From Anarhynchus alexandrinus (lineage: Eukaryota; Chordata; Aves; Charadriiformes; Charadriidae): DNA of 64,000 nucleotides. The notes below the pieces were generated by a model that was not told the origin of the DNA, searched no databases, and saw nothing but the letters and a program-made list of their open reading frames with translations. The position numbers were made by a program, and so were the translations under genes. Shown piece after piece: positions 22,477 through 35,329 of the stretch. The stretch is taken from NCBI GenBank assembly GCA_008711295.1, contig VUYV01000100.1:62001-126000 (forward strand), read 5' to 3'. The first letter of the stretch is position 1; each line of letters begins with the position of its first letter.

Positions 22477-25400
22477 GTGAGTATATTGGGGTGATTTAGA
22501 GGAGAGACCAGCCGGTTGTGAGTATTCGTATTTTGCAAGCAGGAGATGCTCTGACCTAATGCCCTGTGAGATGAGGGAAGGAAGTGGTGAAGTGGGGGAG
22601 TGCTGTAATTTACCTGGGCAGTACAGCATAGCGGGAAAGGCAATGTGGAGTCTGAGTGTGTTTCATGGAGATGTAGGAAAAGTGACTCTCAAACCTTATA
22701 GAGATGCGAAGAGATGATTGTCCGTTGGTCCTTAAAAGTTCTGGGTAGGATATGGGAAAATTAGTCACTGGACTGTTTGTGGGCAAACTGAGTGGAAGGC
22801 TGGATTCTGTGTGGCATGTGTCTCGGGGTGAGAGGAAGGAAGGATAGATCAGAAACAGTTTTGTAATTAAAAAAAGAACAAGAACTGGATGTGCCACCTC
22901 GCAAACAGCTCCACAAAAGCTTCTGTGCACTTTCAGCGTCTTTGCCAAAGCCCAACAAATAGAAGCCATGGGAACTGAGAATCCCAATATACCGTCTTGG
23001 AGACAAAGTACTTCAGATAAACAAAAGTGTGGAGTACAGGATAGAGCAGCAAATTTGGAGCTTGCCAAAGTGATACAGTCATTCAAGTACTTAAACCAAA
23101 GTGTTTAGTAGCATTACAGGCACTGTAGATTATCTTGTCTGGGTTCCTGCTGCCAGTCCAGAAGAATGTCTTGTGTCGTATCTGTCAGCCCCATAGAGAT
23201 ATATCAGATAAATACTCTAGGGAAACCAAAAAGGCACCAGTCAGCTATAACTAAGCAGCTGAATCACTTTTACTTTGTCTCATAAGCCACAAAATGTTTC
23301 TAGTCTCCAAGGGAAGGTTCATTTGTGCGTAGATTACTTTCTGATAAAATACACAAACAGACTCAGTTTATTTAGTTGCAAGATAAAACAATAACAGGTT
23401 GATTGGTTTATGTCTTGATAATGATTCTTGGGACTTTATTTGAAAATATGAGCCATGAAGTTATTTGGACTTATTTGAATATGAAAAGATTTTTTAACAC
23501 CTGAAAGTAAAGGCTTAGCAAATTGATCACTTACTTGAAAAGACAGAAAAAATTGTTTATGTTATTTCCGTTATTTATGCGTGCCTTGTTTTTTATGATT
23601 TGACTGCAGTATTTCAGTTGATAAGATTTTAAATTATATGGGTTTTGGTTTGGTTATTATACTTTTGTATATGCAGTTTATTTATTTTGAAATTGCAGTA
23701 ATGTTACTGTATGTAACATGTAGTATGTTCTTTGAAATCTCCCACGACAAGCTAGAAAATAAAGCAGCTTCTGTTTGTAGGAGAAATATGCCTTTGTACA
23801 GGCATTTAAAATAGTAGAAACAATGAGATCACATAATGGAATTGGATACTTTCTTTGAAAAATGCTGGTATGATGGCTGAGGAGTACCTCTCCACATACA
23901 GCTTCACAAATAAAACACTTCAGTTCCTGGAGTCCTAGTGTTTTAAACACCTGTTGTAATGTGGGATGTGAGATCACAAGCCACTGTTTTTAAAAGACAA
24001 ACACCCAGTGAAAATCGTTATTTCCATGGAATAAGTAATAAACAAAAACAATTGGGAAATATTTTTGTGTTTATTTGGGGTGTATTTTAATCATCTGTAC
24101 CAGTTGCAGCAACTCTTGCAAACTTCTCAAGAAGTGTACTCCCTACCATAGTCATTATAAGACAAGAAAAAAATCCAGGTAATGACAATTGTGATTTTAT
24201 AGTGTACGGTAGAAAAGGTAGAATGTCCTGTATCGTCTGTTTGATTTGAAAATAAATGGGAAAATTCTCTAAGGGAACAAGGAAAACAGAGCTCTTTTCA
24301 TGAAACAAAATAGCATTTTTTACTTCATTTTGCAGTTTTCTCTCTGGATAAGGTGTGTATATTTTCCTTCTGTGTTATTATTTGGTTTGCTGAAGTCTGG
24401 TGGGCTGTATCTAATTCTGTAGTCCCTTGCTCTTGACAAATGACTTAATCATTACTTCCCTCCATATGTTAAATGGGAGTCATAACAGTTACTTGTATCT
24501 GTTTTTCATTCAGAGTGCTTTCAGATGCTTCAGACTGACTGACTTGCATGTGGAGGATAAAATAACACAAAGAGTTTTCCTGAGGGATTGTAAAACGTGT
24601 GCCCCTGCTTCCATCATGTTTTGCATCCTTCTGCCTTACACCTGGCAACAGTTCTGAATTAAAGACAAAAGATTCCAAAATAATTGAAGTTTCTGTTGAC
24701 CCTCAGAACAAATCAACACTTCTTTTGAAGTGAAGTACGTAGATGTGCGTATGTGCACATTATATGTTGAAACACTCTAAAATTTTCCCTGAATCCAGCA
24801 ACTTTGTTACTTTAGGTAAACTAACTGGTTCTTGGTGGTTATGTGTGAACCTCAAGATTGCCAATTTTAAAACTGTCTTATGTGGCTATTCAGTTTTGTA
24901 GGGTTTGTAAAACTATGAGACTGGTGAGTCTAGGAATGCTTTGCCAGCTTTTGGAGATGATGAGCTCTTTTCAGTGCACAGGATCTTGAAACTCCAATTA
25001 AAGTTTCATTCCGATTATTCAGTTGGGACTGTTCTCATTTCCCTGCCCTACTTTAAGAGAGTGGTGTAAGCCTTTTTTTAACAAGCCATGCTTATAAGAA
25101 ATTGCAAAAAATGTTTATTTCCAAACTCTTTTAGTGGAAAAGTGCCATGAACTTCAGCCAGGAAAGTGTGTTTGTTTTAAACTGTTTTTAATGTATTTGT
25201 CCAAATATAGTTAATGCAGGTGCTTATCCAGAATGGCTGAGTGCACAGATATTGTTCTTGGAGATGCTTTTTTTTCAGTAAAAGGTTTTTCTTTTTTTTT
25301 TTTTTCTTTTTCTGTGGAGTAAACAAAATAAGTAGAAAGAAAAAGCTTTTGCGTATTACAGGCAAAGCTTGTCTTGTTGCCTAAAGTTAAGGATTGTATA

Positions 25401-25499
25401 CACATACCATACTGCGGTAGGAAAGCAGTTCTAAGTGGTATTGAAATACAGTACTAAAAATATGAAATCAGGTATCAACAATTTTTTCGCATCTCTAAT

Positions 25500-25830
25500 A
25501 TTTTCACGCCTCTCTCTGCACAGCTGACACCTGGCCTGGTCTGGTGCCATTTTACCCCTGCCTGGCCCTCCTTTGCTTCTGCCCCTGCCTGTCCTTGACT
25601 CCACTCCTCCTTCGCACTGTGGCAGTGGCACTATGTGCACGGTAGTGGGGGCATCCTTCTCCCAACCCTTTGACTGGCCATGCTTTTCTTTTTCACCAGC
25701 ACAGTGCTGGAACAGAGCAAAGGTTGGTGCTATAACCTCCTCCATGTTTGGTGGAATATGCCGGGGGAGATCCTGGCCTTTCAGTGCAAGCACATCCACT
25801 AGAAAGTGGGGGTTAATGACCATGAAGAAT
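25500..25830. other. GC-rich anonymous block with open frames on both strands
   Basis: A locally GC-rich stretch sits in an AT-rich intron. It carries a 130-codon minus frame (25431-25823) and a 112-codon plus frame (25573-25911). The minus frame encodes a Gly/Arg/Lys-rich segment with a CQLC pair; neither frame resembles a family I know. It is probably an unidentified repeat remnant rather than a gene. Confidence 0.25.
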
Positions 25831-26184
25831 TACTTACACTTACAGATCACCAAAACCCCACAAACCTTTGTCCAAAGATATAATTGCATCATAATGCTTG
25901 AATTATTGTAATACCTTTCTTGGCATTATTATGATGAAATATTCAGATGGTATCGCTATCCCAGCATCATCTCAATGCAGTTCCCAATGCTTTTCATTTT
26001 TTGAATCTATTATTAGTTGCTTTTAATGATTTTTTCTTTGGCAATAAAACTAATAAAGCTTTGCTTCTTATTCATTTGTGCTCTACATCACCTACATTTG
26101 CTTACTAAAATAGCTTCAGCTTCTCTTGCCATGCCCAATATCCTCAATACCCTCACTTAAGTTTTCCACCACTTAAGAACAGTC

Positions 26185-26670
26185 ATAGCAAATCAGACCA
26201 ATGGCTCATCTAATGCAGTATCCTGTCTCCAGGATTTCCCTTATCTTAATTTTCCTTAGGTATCTGCGTATAGAAGTCATATGTGGTGCTCTCTGTGAAC
26301 AGTATCTCAGCTTTCAATTATTTTTACCTGCAGAAAGTTTCTAAACTCAGTGTGGTTTTGTCATTTTAGTAACACTCAAAGGATTGCTCTTCTGTGTCTC
26401 TTCAGTTTCGTGTCTGTGCCTCATTCGGTTGTCTCTTGAGCCCATTTCAACATCCATATTATCCTTCGGCAATGAGTTCCACAAGTTTAATAGAAGTTGC
26501 AAGAACTCTTTTTTGTTGTCGTTGTTGAAAATGCCACATTGTCCTCCCATCAGCAACTGCATACACGACATTTTCAGGTCCATGTTATGTACCTTAAGCC
26601 TGCTGACAGTATTCTCACCTCCTCCCTATACCTTCTATAGCAAGCCAACAGTAGTGTCCTGTGTTCCCTC
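26185..26670 (-). mobile_element. Old degenerate CR1 LINE
   Basis: The block begins with the old-CR1 tail in antisense (CAAATCAGACCAATGGCTCA and AGTATCCTGTCTCC). It continues with a diagnostic block near 26465-26520 (GGCAATGAGTTCCACAAGTT) that belongs to the antisense 3' part of old amniote CR1. It is frame-broken and inactive. Confidence 0.7.
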
Positions 26671-26817
26671 CCGTAAATGTTAATCAAAGCAGTCTAATCT
26701 GCTACCTAAAACCCGTATATATGTATGACTGGAGAGAAGGCAGCATCTCCTGAGTTCAGAGCTGTGCGAGTGGTGAATGATTATTTGCCACAGAATGGAT
26801 AAGGGCTGAGCCCTCCC

Positions 26818-26867
26818 TGCTTTTTTTCCTTTTTCTTTTCTTTTTTTTTTTAATTTTTTTTTTCAGA
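26818..26867. repeat. T/C-rich low-complexity tract
   Basis: An almost pure run of T with occasional C or A, including T runs of ten or more. No function is suggested. Confidence 0.85.
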
Positions 26868-27769
26868 AGGGATGCTAATAAGGTTTCTATCCTGTACCCA
26901 GGTGCTATTTTGACATCAGCATAATCAAATTTGGTTGAAATTGGACAAGAGGGAGTTAGGGGGCACATTGGAACTGACAGATAAATAAACACAAAACCAG
27001 TACAGTCTTTAAGAATATGCTCTTTACATGAGGTATAAAGCTATGATTCTGCATCTGCTCCAGGATATTGGCCGTAGGTAGGATACTGCTTTTTGATAAA
27101 TGCCAAGTAGCTCACCCTTCAAAGGCAAGGAGCCCTGATGTATGTATGACGTGTGTATGTATGTTGGTAAGGGTGAGCATGTGGATACCAGGATAACAAG
27201 ATGTGGTGAATCAGCTGGTCTGCTTAGTTCCCCATGCTGTTGTCAGCTCTTGATAAAAGAGATATGGAAACTGTGTTAACATATTTTACACATTTACAAT
27301 GCAATATTGTAGCAATATCTAGCAATGGTATGTCAAATATTCAGAAATACTTATTGATAAAAATGCTTTTTTGAACTGGAGAACACAATACGAAGGGACT
27401 GAACAGTTTTACCTGTAATAACTGCATCACTGGCATCCACATTTTTTATAAGCTTAATGAGTAGTTTAGAGCATTTTGAGTTCACAGAAGCTACAAGTAA
27501 AACTGAAGGAGGTGATGTCTCTACTTTATATTAAAAATAAATTTAAACATTTAAAATATTTTCCCCAAAATCTTAGTCTCAGGAATTGTCTGAAATTCAG
27601 AGATATTCTGACTTCAGATGATTCTATCATGATCTTTTTATAGACTTCATTACTTCAGAATTAAGTATGGAGCCTCATAAATACATCTTCATAAATTGCC
27701 TTGCAACATAAGCACATAATTATTATCCCCATTTTAATAATGAAGTACTAAGAGTCTAAAAGAACAGGA

Positions 27770-28540
27770 AAAACACTGACTTGGTTAAACAGACAACTGA
27801 AGGAAGCTATTAGGGCATCCTTCAGAAAATGGAAGTCATGCCCAAATGACAAAATCTTTGGAAATTTGAAGTAATACAGTACGAAAATATTTTGAAGAGA
27901 AACTTGCAATATCATAAAAACTCCATACAGTCTTTAAAACATAAAAGAGGGTAAGTCTGAAAAAATTCTGTCAAACTGAAGTGTCAGTATGAAGTTTGTT
28001 TGAAACAAATTGAAAAATTGAATAGAACTAAATGCCCTGAGCCAGATAATACTTGTGTAAGAGTTCCAAAGACTAAAACACAAAATCTCTCGTAGTATGT
28101 AACTTACCATTTAAATCAGCCATGGTGACAGAGGAATGGATGGTCACAAGTGTAGCATAATTCTTTAAAAAAAGTGCTTTAGGGAATACCTTGGGAACTA
28201 AACGCTGGTAGGTCTGTCTTTGTTGAAAGACTGTGAAATATAGGAAGGAATCAATCTGGTTTTCATAAAGGGAAAGCTCGCCCCACAAGTATATATGCTA
28301 GTTCTTCAAAGCAATCAGAAACATGTGAATACATCGATTTTTGAACTCACATTTAAAAAAAAAATCAGCAAGAACCTTAGGAGAGACTTGAGACAAATTA
28401 GCTGTTAGACGTAGGAAAGAAAGCTGTTTTATGGACTGACAGCAGGTTTAAGCAAGGGTAAAAAAAGGTGGTAACAAACTTAATTCTCAGACTACATGGA
28501 ATTCATCACAGGGCCTTTACTTGGAACTATGACATGAAAC
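27770..28540 (+). mobile_element. Old degenerate CR1 LINE, reverse transcriptase region
   Basis: The sense-strand order follows the CR1 ORF2 reverse transcriptase core. A segment near 28040-28080 corresponds to the region before motif A. The stretch at 28097-28150 (GTATGTAACTTACCATTTAA, then ACAGAGGAATGGATGGTCA) corresponds to the conserved block preceding the PIxK-type motif. The TCATAAAGGGAAA stretch at 28263-28275 corresponds to the GFRKGKS-like block. CAGGGCC at 28510-28516 corresponds to the block around PQGS. It is highly diverged, with many frameshifts. Confidence 0.65.
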
Positions 28541-29094
28541 AGTCTGGGTGTAGGCTGCTCCTTGTTTAGGCTATTCCTAGTTTCTTTGTGGTAAGCTGCG
28601 CGCAGATATGCTGTGATCTTGATGAGTGAGCTGCCATCAATACATGCCATTTTTATTTCCTGCTATTTCTCCTCAATAGCCTGCCACCAGCCATTATTGG
28701 TAGCTGAAAAGACAAAAATCTTACTGTTCCCTTTGAGTGAGCCTAATTGCCCTTAGAGTGAGCAGGAGCTACACAGATCCATTGCAGGGAGACTGAAACC
28801 TATAGTTAACTTTTTTAGCGTCCCGAAGGTTGATAACACAACTTCTTGCCTGCATCTTTTAGAAACTGGCCACATAAGATTTCAGTAACGTGTAATCATA
28901 ATTACATTGTAAAAAAATGTTTGGGTTGTGAATGGCTTATGATCTACTGCCACTTAACTGTGGCCAAAAGAGCATGTTTGCTTTCTGACAACTGTTTAAG
29001 CAAAACTCATTGTCTGTGAACAGTCACATGGTAAAATATGTTATAATAAAATGCTAGGTGCTTTTTTGTGAAATTCATTTGTTTTCCCTTCTTA

Positions 29095-29180
29095 ATAAGT
29101 TTTAGAGGCATAGATTTGAAGGCCAAGAGGGCTCATGGGAACATCTAGTCTGACATTCTGGATGATAAAAACCATAAAAA
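29095..29180 (-). mobile_element. Old CR1 3'-end fragment
   Basis: GAGGCATAGATTTGAAGGCC, GAGGGCTCATGGGAACATCT and AGTCTGACATTCTG follow the antisense tail of an old CR1 subfamily common in reptiles and birds. It is a short, 5'-truncated copy. Confidence 0.7.
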
Positions 29181-30674
29181 TTCCCGATAGGTACGGTTAA
29201 TTAGAGCTCCTTCTCCTTTTTCTTTTTTTGGAGTAGAAAAATCATGTATTATTGTTTTAAAAATAATATTAAAAATAAACCCATAGAACTGTTAACAATT
29301 TGTTCAAATGCTCAATCATCCTTGCTTTTTGTCTGTGTTTGGGGCAGCTGCTGTGTGATACGAAGTAAGGAAGTGTATTTAGGCATTGAATTTATGCACT
29401 TTGAATTACTGCTCTGGAGTGAATTGCCACTCTCTGCATTGACTTCAAGAAATTCAGGCTTCTAATTTTGACCCTCTGAATTGTACATAAGAAAAGTGCC
29501 AGAACTATCCTGGGGTAAATGGTTGGGATAAATCCTTTCTCTCCCAAGATGAAATCAAGGCAACTGTAGCTTTATGCCACTAGATTTTGCAGGGTCTTTA
29601 CCTCTCAGATGAAAGAGCTTCGCATTCTCACAGTTAACATGATCAAATTGCTCCCTTTCGTTTTGATAAATTGAACAAGTTATGATCCTGGTGTTTCCCA
29701 CTGTAAGGCATATTTTTCAATACTTTACTTGAACCCGTGATTCCTTCTGAACTGTCTCCAACTTTTCTACCTCCTTCTTAAACTACGAGCATTAGATTTA
29801 AACTACCCATATGCTTTCTTAAACATTTTTGTGCATAGAGCTCCAAGCAGTTATCCACTGAGCATAGACATTAAGTCATTTTCAAAGTCTTTGTTTTTGA
29901 GAATAGTGTCCGCACAACCTGTAAGAAAAATCTGTACTTTGCTGTTCTTACAAACATCTTTTTCTGCTCATTGATTTCAATTGAGTCTACTTTACTCAAT
30001 TTACCAAATGTTCCAGCTCCCTGTTTATCAGCAACTTTTCTTCTTCATTATTTACAGCTCTCACAAAATGTGTTCTCTGTTTGAGTTATATAATTCAGCA
30101 CCTTTATTAGTCTCCTCAACAGAAAGTCTGCTGTCCTTTGTTGAATCAGGCAATATTTGTTGTTCGTATAGGAATCGTAAGCAATTTATTCCCCTCGTCT
30201 TCATTCTCTCTCAGAGAAAAAAATGCAAACAGCTCCTCAGCTAAAAGATTTCTCTTATCAACTTAATAAAAACAAGGTGGTGCCATTATTTAAGAACTAT
30301 TTGTGGACTTAAACATCAGAGTCTAAATCTGAATATTCCTTTTAAAACAGAACCTTTCACATAAAGATCTAATAATCATTGGAGGACCAAGTGTGCTGAA
30401 ACTTTCAAGTCTTCCTATATCTGGAGCACGTTTTTCATCTTGCAAAGGTAACTATTCCCTTCATTGCAAAAACAGAAGATTGGTATAATGACATTGTCAC
30501 TGAAAGGCGTTTTCATGTAAGAGTTGATCGCAGTATAGCAATTTTCCTTTTTCTCTCTCCCCAGATTTTCTCATTTCCTGGTCCCCCTTCCTCTTGTAAC
30601 TGAATTACTTTAGAAGTAGCCTATGACATCATTAACCCATGAAAATATATTGTCAAAAAGTGGAAATCCTGTTA

Positions 30675-31685
30675 AGAGCAGAGGAATGGTTGTACTTGGT
30701 CAGACCAAAGGTCCGCCTAGTCCACTATCCTCTTTCTGGTAGAGTCCATGAGCTGCTGAGAGAAGAGTATAGGAAAAAGAGATATGAATATTATACTTTC
30801 CCCTAATATTCTCCTAACCTTTAACAATAAGGGGATTCATGAGCTAGATGTTCTTCTTGTCCTATTTTCCTGTGTTGGGGCTTTTTTTAACTTTCCGAAC
30901 TTGTCTCCTTCTAGGTTCATATAAATGGCATTGTTTTTGAAAAAGATGTAAACAGTCAATCCCATATTCTCCCTGCCCTTCCTGATGTGTAGACCTCTAT
31001 TCTGTCTCCGTTCAGCCATTCCTCAGCCAGAGTGAAGGGTCCCAGGCTACCCAGTATCTTCTGTGGAAACCATTCCATACCTTTGATCATCCTTCTTGCT
31101 TTCTTGTATTTCTTCCATTTCTAAGTAAATATTCTACTCCAAGTGACCGTACCAGTGCTCTACAAGGTATTCAAGGTACAAACCCTGAATTTGTGCAGTG
31201 GCAAAAGCATGTTATTTATTCCTTTCCCAGTATTTTCTAACAATTTGATCTGGGGGTTTTTTGACTGTTCCTAAGCACTGAATCCATGTTTTCATGGAAC
31301 TAATACCAAGATCTAACATAACACCAAGATCTGCTCCTGAGTGAAAATGATGAGCTCAGAACCCGTCACTTTTAATATATGTATTTAGGTATGTTTTTTC
31401 CCCTGTGTATCATTTACATCTATTGACACCAAATTTCATTTACCATTTTATTTTCCAGCCACTCAGTCCTATAAAAGCCTCCTGAAATTCCTTACAGTCA
31501 GCTCTTAGCATTACTACCTTAATAACCTCCTAGCATGAGTAAACATTGTTACCTTCCTGTTTACCCCTCTTTTCCAGGTCATTTATGAATGTATATTAAA
31601 CAGCCTAAATTCTTACCCAGATGCCTGTGGAACTTCATTTACTCATCTCCTTTGTTTCCTATTTTTAACCAATAATTTATTTGCA
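30675..31685 (-). mobile_element. Old CR1 LINE, about 1 kb
   Basis: The antisense copy starts with the tail (TTGGTCAGACCAAAGGTCCG near 30697). It continues through the 3' UTR and ORF2 C-terminal region (CCATTCCATACCTTTGATCA near 31070; AAATTTCATTTACCATTTTA near 31430; TTCCAGGTCATTTATGAATG near 31572) to about 31685. The order is collinear with old amniote CR1 over roughly 1 kb, the longest old copy in the window. Frames are broken. Confidence 0.8.
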
Positions 31686-31728
31686 GTGTATTTATCCAAA
31701 CTGTCACATTCTTGGAAATAAACTAGAC

Positions 31729-31745
31729 TTTTTTTTTTTTTTTTT
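31729..31745. repeat. Poly(T) run
   Basis: Seventeen consecutive T residues, just right of the old CR1 copy. Confidence 0.9.
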
Positions 31746-34129
31746 ACCCTAAGGAAGAACTAAATTTTCCTTGTATATTGAGGTGTCTCCCTTGGGAGGA
31801 GATATTTGCATAAACTTATTTTTAGTATGTAAAATCCTTACATAAACATTTATACATGCTGGAAAATAACAGTGAAAACTATTTCTTAAGGAAGTTCTAA
31901 TTAAAGGTACAAATAAATGTATTACCTTAGAAACTGCTGAATGTGCACTCTTTGATCAGCCTCAAAACTAAGATCTATTTACTTGTATATTATCAGCCTT
32001 ATCACAGTATTGCAGTACCGTGTGCAGTCTCTTTGGCAGTTCATCTAAGATTCTAAACCTGAAGCGTTGGACAGTCTGAAATACCAGCTGGTACATCATT
32101 GCTTTTGTTACTGGTAATAAAAATGCCATGGATGCTAACTAGGTTTCCATACCAGCATTTGTTAGTTTCCCTCATCCTCCACTGAGGATTTTAGACAACC
32201 TGATAGGCAGGAAAAAAAGTCTTTGAAAGGCTGTCACTGGATTTCTGGTACTGTTCTGGATCCCCTTTTAAAAAAGGCTACATTTTGAACGTCCATTTGC
32301 ATACCAATTGCACTTCTCTTACTTACCTGTATTTAGTTTGCACTGTCATCACCACAAGTCAACTCCAGCTGATTCCTGACATTCCTCAAATAGGAAAAAT
32401 CAAGGAAATTATGATCATTATTTCATTCACTGTCTATATTACTGTCATTTGTGGACCAAAACCCTATAACTGTGGGCATTGTACGAGGACAGGACATAGA
32501 TGGTTCTTGCCTCCAAAAGTAATGTAGGACTGCAGATAGATATAGACAAATGTGGTCACCTGTAAGGCAATAGAAAGCTGTATATTTACGTATATAATAT
32601 ATGCACGTTTCTGGGATAGGGTTGTGCTTTTTTCCCTAAGGTAGAGCTCTGCCACTATTGTAATTTATAAATGAAAGACATTTAAGCTAAGCAAATATGA
32701 AACCAAAATTACTGTTTGTGTGTGTTTTCAGTAGAAATTCAAGCTGTTTTGAAGTAACTTCCTGTATAGTTTTATTCCTGAAAGTCTTTTGGTGAATCTT
32801 AACAGTATCATGATGTATGTTTCTGTACATTTCCCTGTGTGCTTTTAATGTTTGTCATATGTACAAAAAAGCTAGGTTTCAGAGATCTTTCTGAATTTTA
32901 AAGTATCTCTGATTGTTTATAAAGGCCTCTGAGGTTTTTAAAGCTGGTTTCCTTTTTGTCATATATGATCTCAGACTCTTTGTCTCATAAAACCAGATGT
33001 CGTTTTTTGTTCAAATGGAATTTGAACAAAATTTCTTAATTTACATTCAAAATGTAAAGAAAATTATGAACTAAAGCATGCTGTTCTATAATCCCTGTTC
33101 AGCTAGTCAGATTCCAATCAAATTTCCTCCTTATTCCCAAATAAGCATACAAAGATTTATTTAAAGGGTCATGGTTCAAGTGGTCTGTAGTGCAAATATG
33201 ACCTACTGAAACATCTTCACAGTCTGAGAGAATGGCTTCTGTACGGCAACAACTTTTTAATCCGTATGTATGACTCATACAGCAATCAAGGAAATGAACA
33301 AAAAAAAAAAATTGAAAAAATGCTGTAACCATATGCAAATGGCAAGAAAGAAAGGCTGGGTAGAAAAAGAAGACATCATTTTAGTGGAAAGGGTGGAGGT
33401 TCTCTTCTTGTTGGTCTATGGTACCAATTTGACCACCAGAAAACAGGTAATGCTGTTGCTCAGAGTTGTGATTTTGCAATCAGTATAGATACACATGTTC
33501 AGAATTATATCAGGAGCAAAACTTTTCTTCTGGGCTACATGAATTTCAAAATTGCCACCAGGACTGTCTCAGCCTCAGTTGAATGCATGCCGTTATGTCC
33601 AGGTATGAAAAAACATTGCAACGGAGATAGCTTCTGAAGAAGTCCTTGAATATTTTTTTTCTTTGTAGTTGAATTTGCCCACTAAGAAGGAATAGAATTA
33701 TTTTTTCTGAAAGCTGTGTTAAGCTCTAGACTCATTTTTTTTAACCTTTGTTCACTCTCTTGTTGTGACAAAGACTTCCCCTTTTCCCAACTTGCATCAG
33801 TACTCGTGGAGGAAAGGAGAAGAATTTCACCACTCAGAGAGGTTCTGCAGGAAAATTGTATTTCATATAGTCCTAGTTTATATTATTACCACTTGTGGAA
33901 AGTCCCTAATTAAATGGGTAAGGAGAAAACTGCATTTTTTACCATGGAGACTTTTAGACTATTTTGGTGTGCATTTCCTTTCCGACTAACGGATCTGAGT
34001 TGAAAGCAGCTTACTTCATTAGTTCCTGGGGGACAAGTGTGTGTACTAACTCTTTGGAGTGTCCTGGTGATAAAGAAAGTTCCATCTCACCCAAGATCCT
34101 GTCCTGAACATTGACCAAAAGCAGACAAC

Positions 34130-34680
34130 CAGGGCGAAGGGTATGAATAGTTTTATAAACAGGGATCAAATTAGGAGTGCCAAAGTTCTGCTGGAGCTGA
34201 AACTAGCAAGGGATGTGAACGGTAACAAGAGGGACTTCTGTAAGTGCAGGGTCATCAAAAGGAAACTCAAGGAAAATGTGGACCCACTGCTCAGAGGGGA
34301 AAAGAGACCCAGAGACAAAGGATATGGAAAAGGCCTCAATGCCTTCTTTGCACTGTTTTTTTTTTTTTTTATTTAATCTGCTCCCAGGCCTCCTAGGTCC
34401 TGTCACCTTCCAGCACAGCCTGAGGAAATGGATCATTACCTGCAGTAGAAGACAGACTAAAGAAGCACTGAAGTGTACTGGACATACAGAACTTATGGGA
34501 CCAGATGGGATGCACCTAAGGGTGATGAGGGAGCCGGTCGGTGTCATTGTGGGGCCGCTCTACCATCTTTGAAAGGTCATGGTGATCAAGGGAGGTTGAT
34601 GATGTCTGAAAAAGGCAAACATCACACACATCTTCCATTAAGGCAAAAAGGGGGATCTGGGTAAACACAGGCTGGTGGCT
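34130..34680 (+). mobile_element. CR1 LINE ORF2 fragment (linker between endonuclease and reverse transcriptase)
   Basis: A 77-codon frame at 34143-34376 carries KVLLELKLARDVNGNKRDF and KENVDPLL, then a LNAFFALF end. These are hallmarks of the CR1 ORF2 segment just before the reverse transcriptase. Similarity continues, with broken frames, to about 34680 (GGGACCAGATGGGATGCACC at 34498-34517 corresponds to a GPDGIH-like block). It probably belongs with the CR1 3' segment at 35330-36080 in the same orientation, with an internal deletion or replacement between. Confidence 0.8.
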
Positions 34681-35329
34681 GCTATGTAGTTATTTTTTGT
34701 ATGCAAGTCATTTTGTACATTTGAACATCCTTTTGCAGGTGCTATATACATGACCATTTTCTTTATTTTGTACTATATTTCTGTCTTAATAGTTCTTAAC
34801 ATTCAGTCTGCCTTTTTGACCTCTGCTGAGCAGCTGGCAGCAATTAGAGGCACTTAGTGGTCCTCTGATTAGAAACAATAGTAGCCAGCAATTACAGCCT
34901 GTTCTTACTCTCTTTCCTTGTAGGAAGTCAACCTCTTCTGACTGCTGTTTTCTGAAATTTCATGGTCCCATTTGAATTTTTTTGCAGCCATTTATAGACT
35001 CTTAGCTTGATATTTCAGAAACACAGCTCTTCGCTACCGTATTTGAAGTACATGCTCCTCTGGTGCAGATGGAGCAGGGTAGTGGGTCGTTTGGAAGGGT
35101 GGCCAGCAAAGAGACCACATGCTGCCAGGTAGGTCTCCCCAGAATTAGTTAACCAGAAGAAATCATTGTGATCTTTAAAGAACATTTAGGTGCGAGCTGA
35201 GCCTGACAAGACCTTTAGAATTGATCACACTGAAAAGTATGCCAGTGTTTTTAGGAAAGTTATTTTTATTAGTAGTTTTCAGAAAAAAAAAATCTAGGCA
35301 TGAAATATTCTCTTACCCATGGGACTCTT

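Noticed and set aside
22610..23086. 158-codon minus-strand frame just inside TSHR intron 1
   Set aside because: No recognisable domain, no promoter or splice context, and it overlaps another chance frame.
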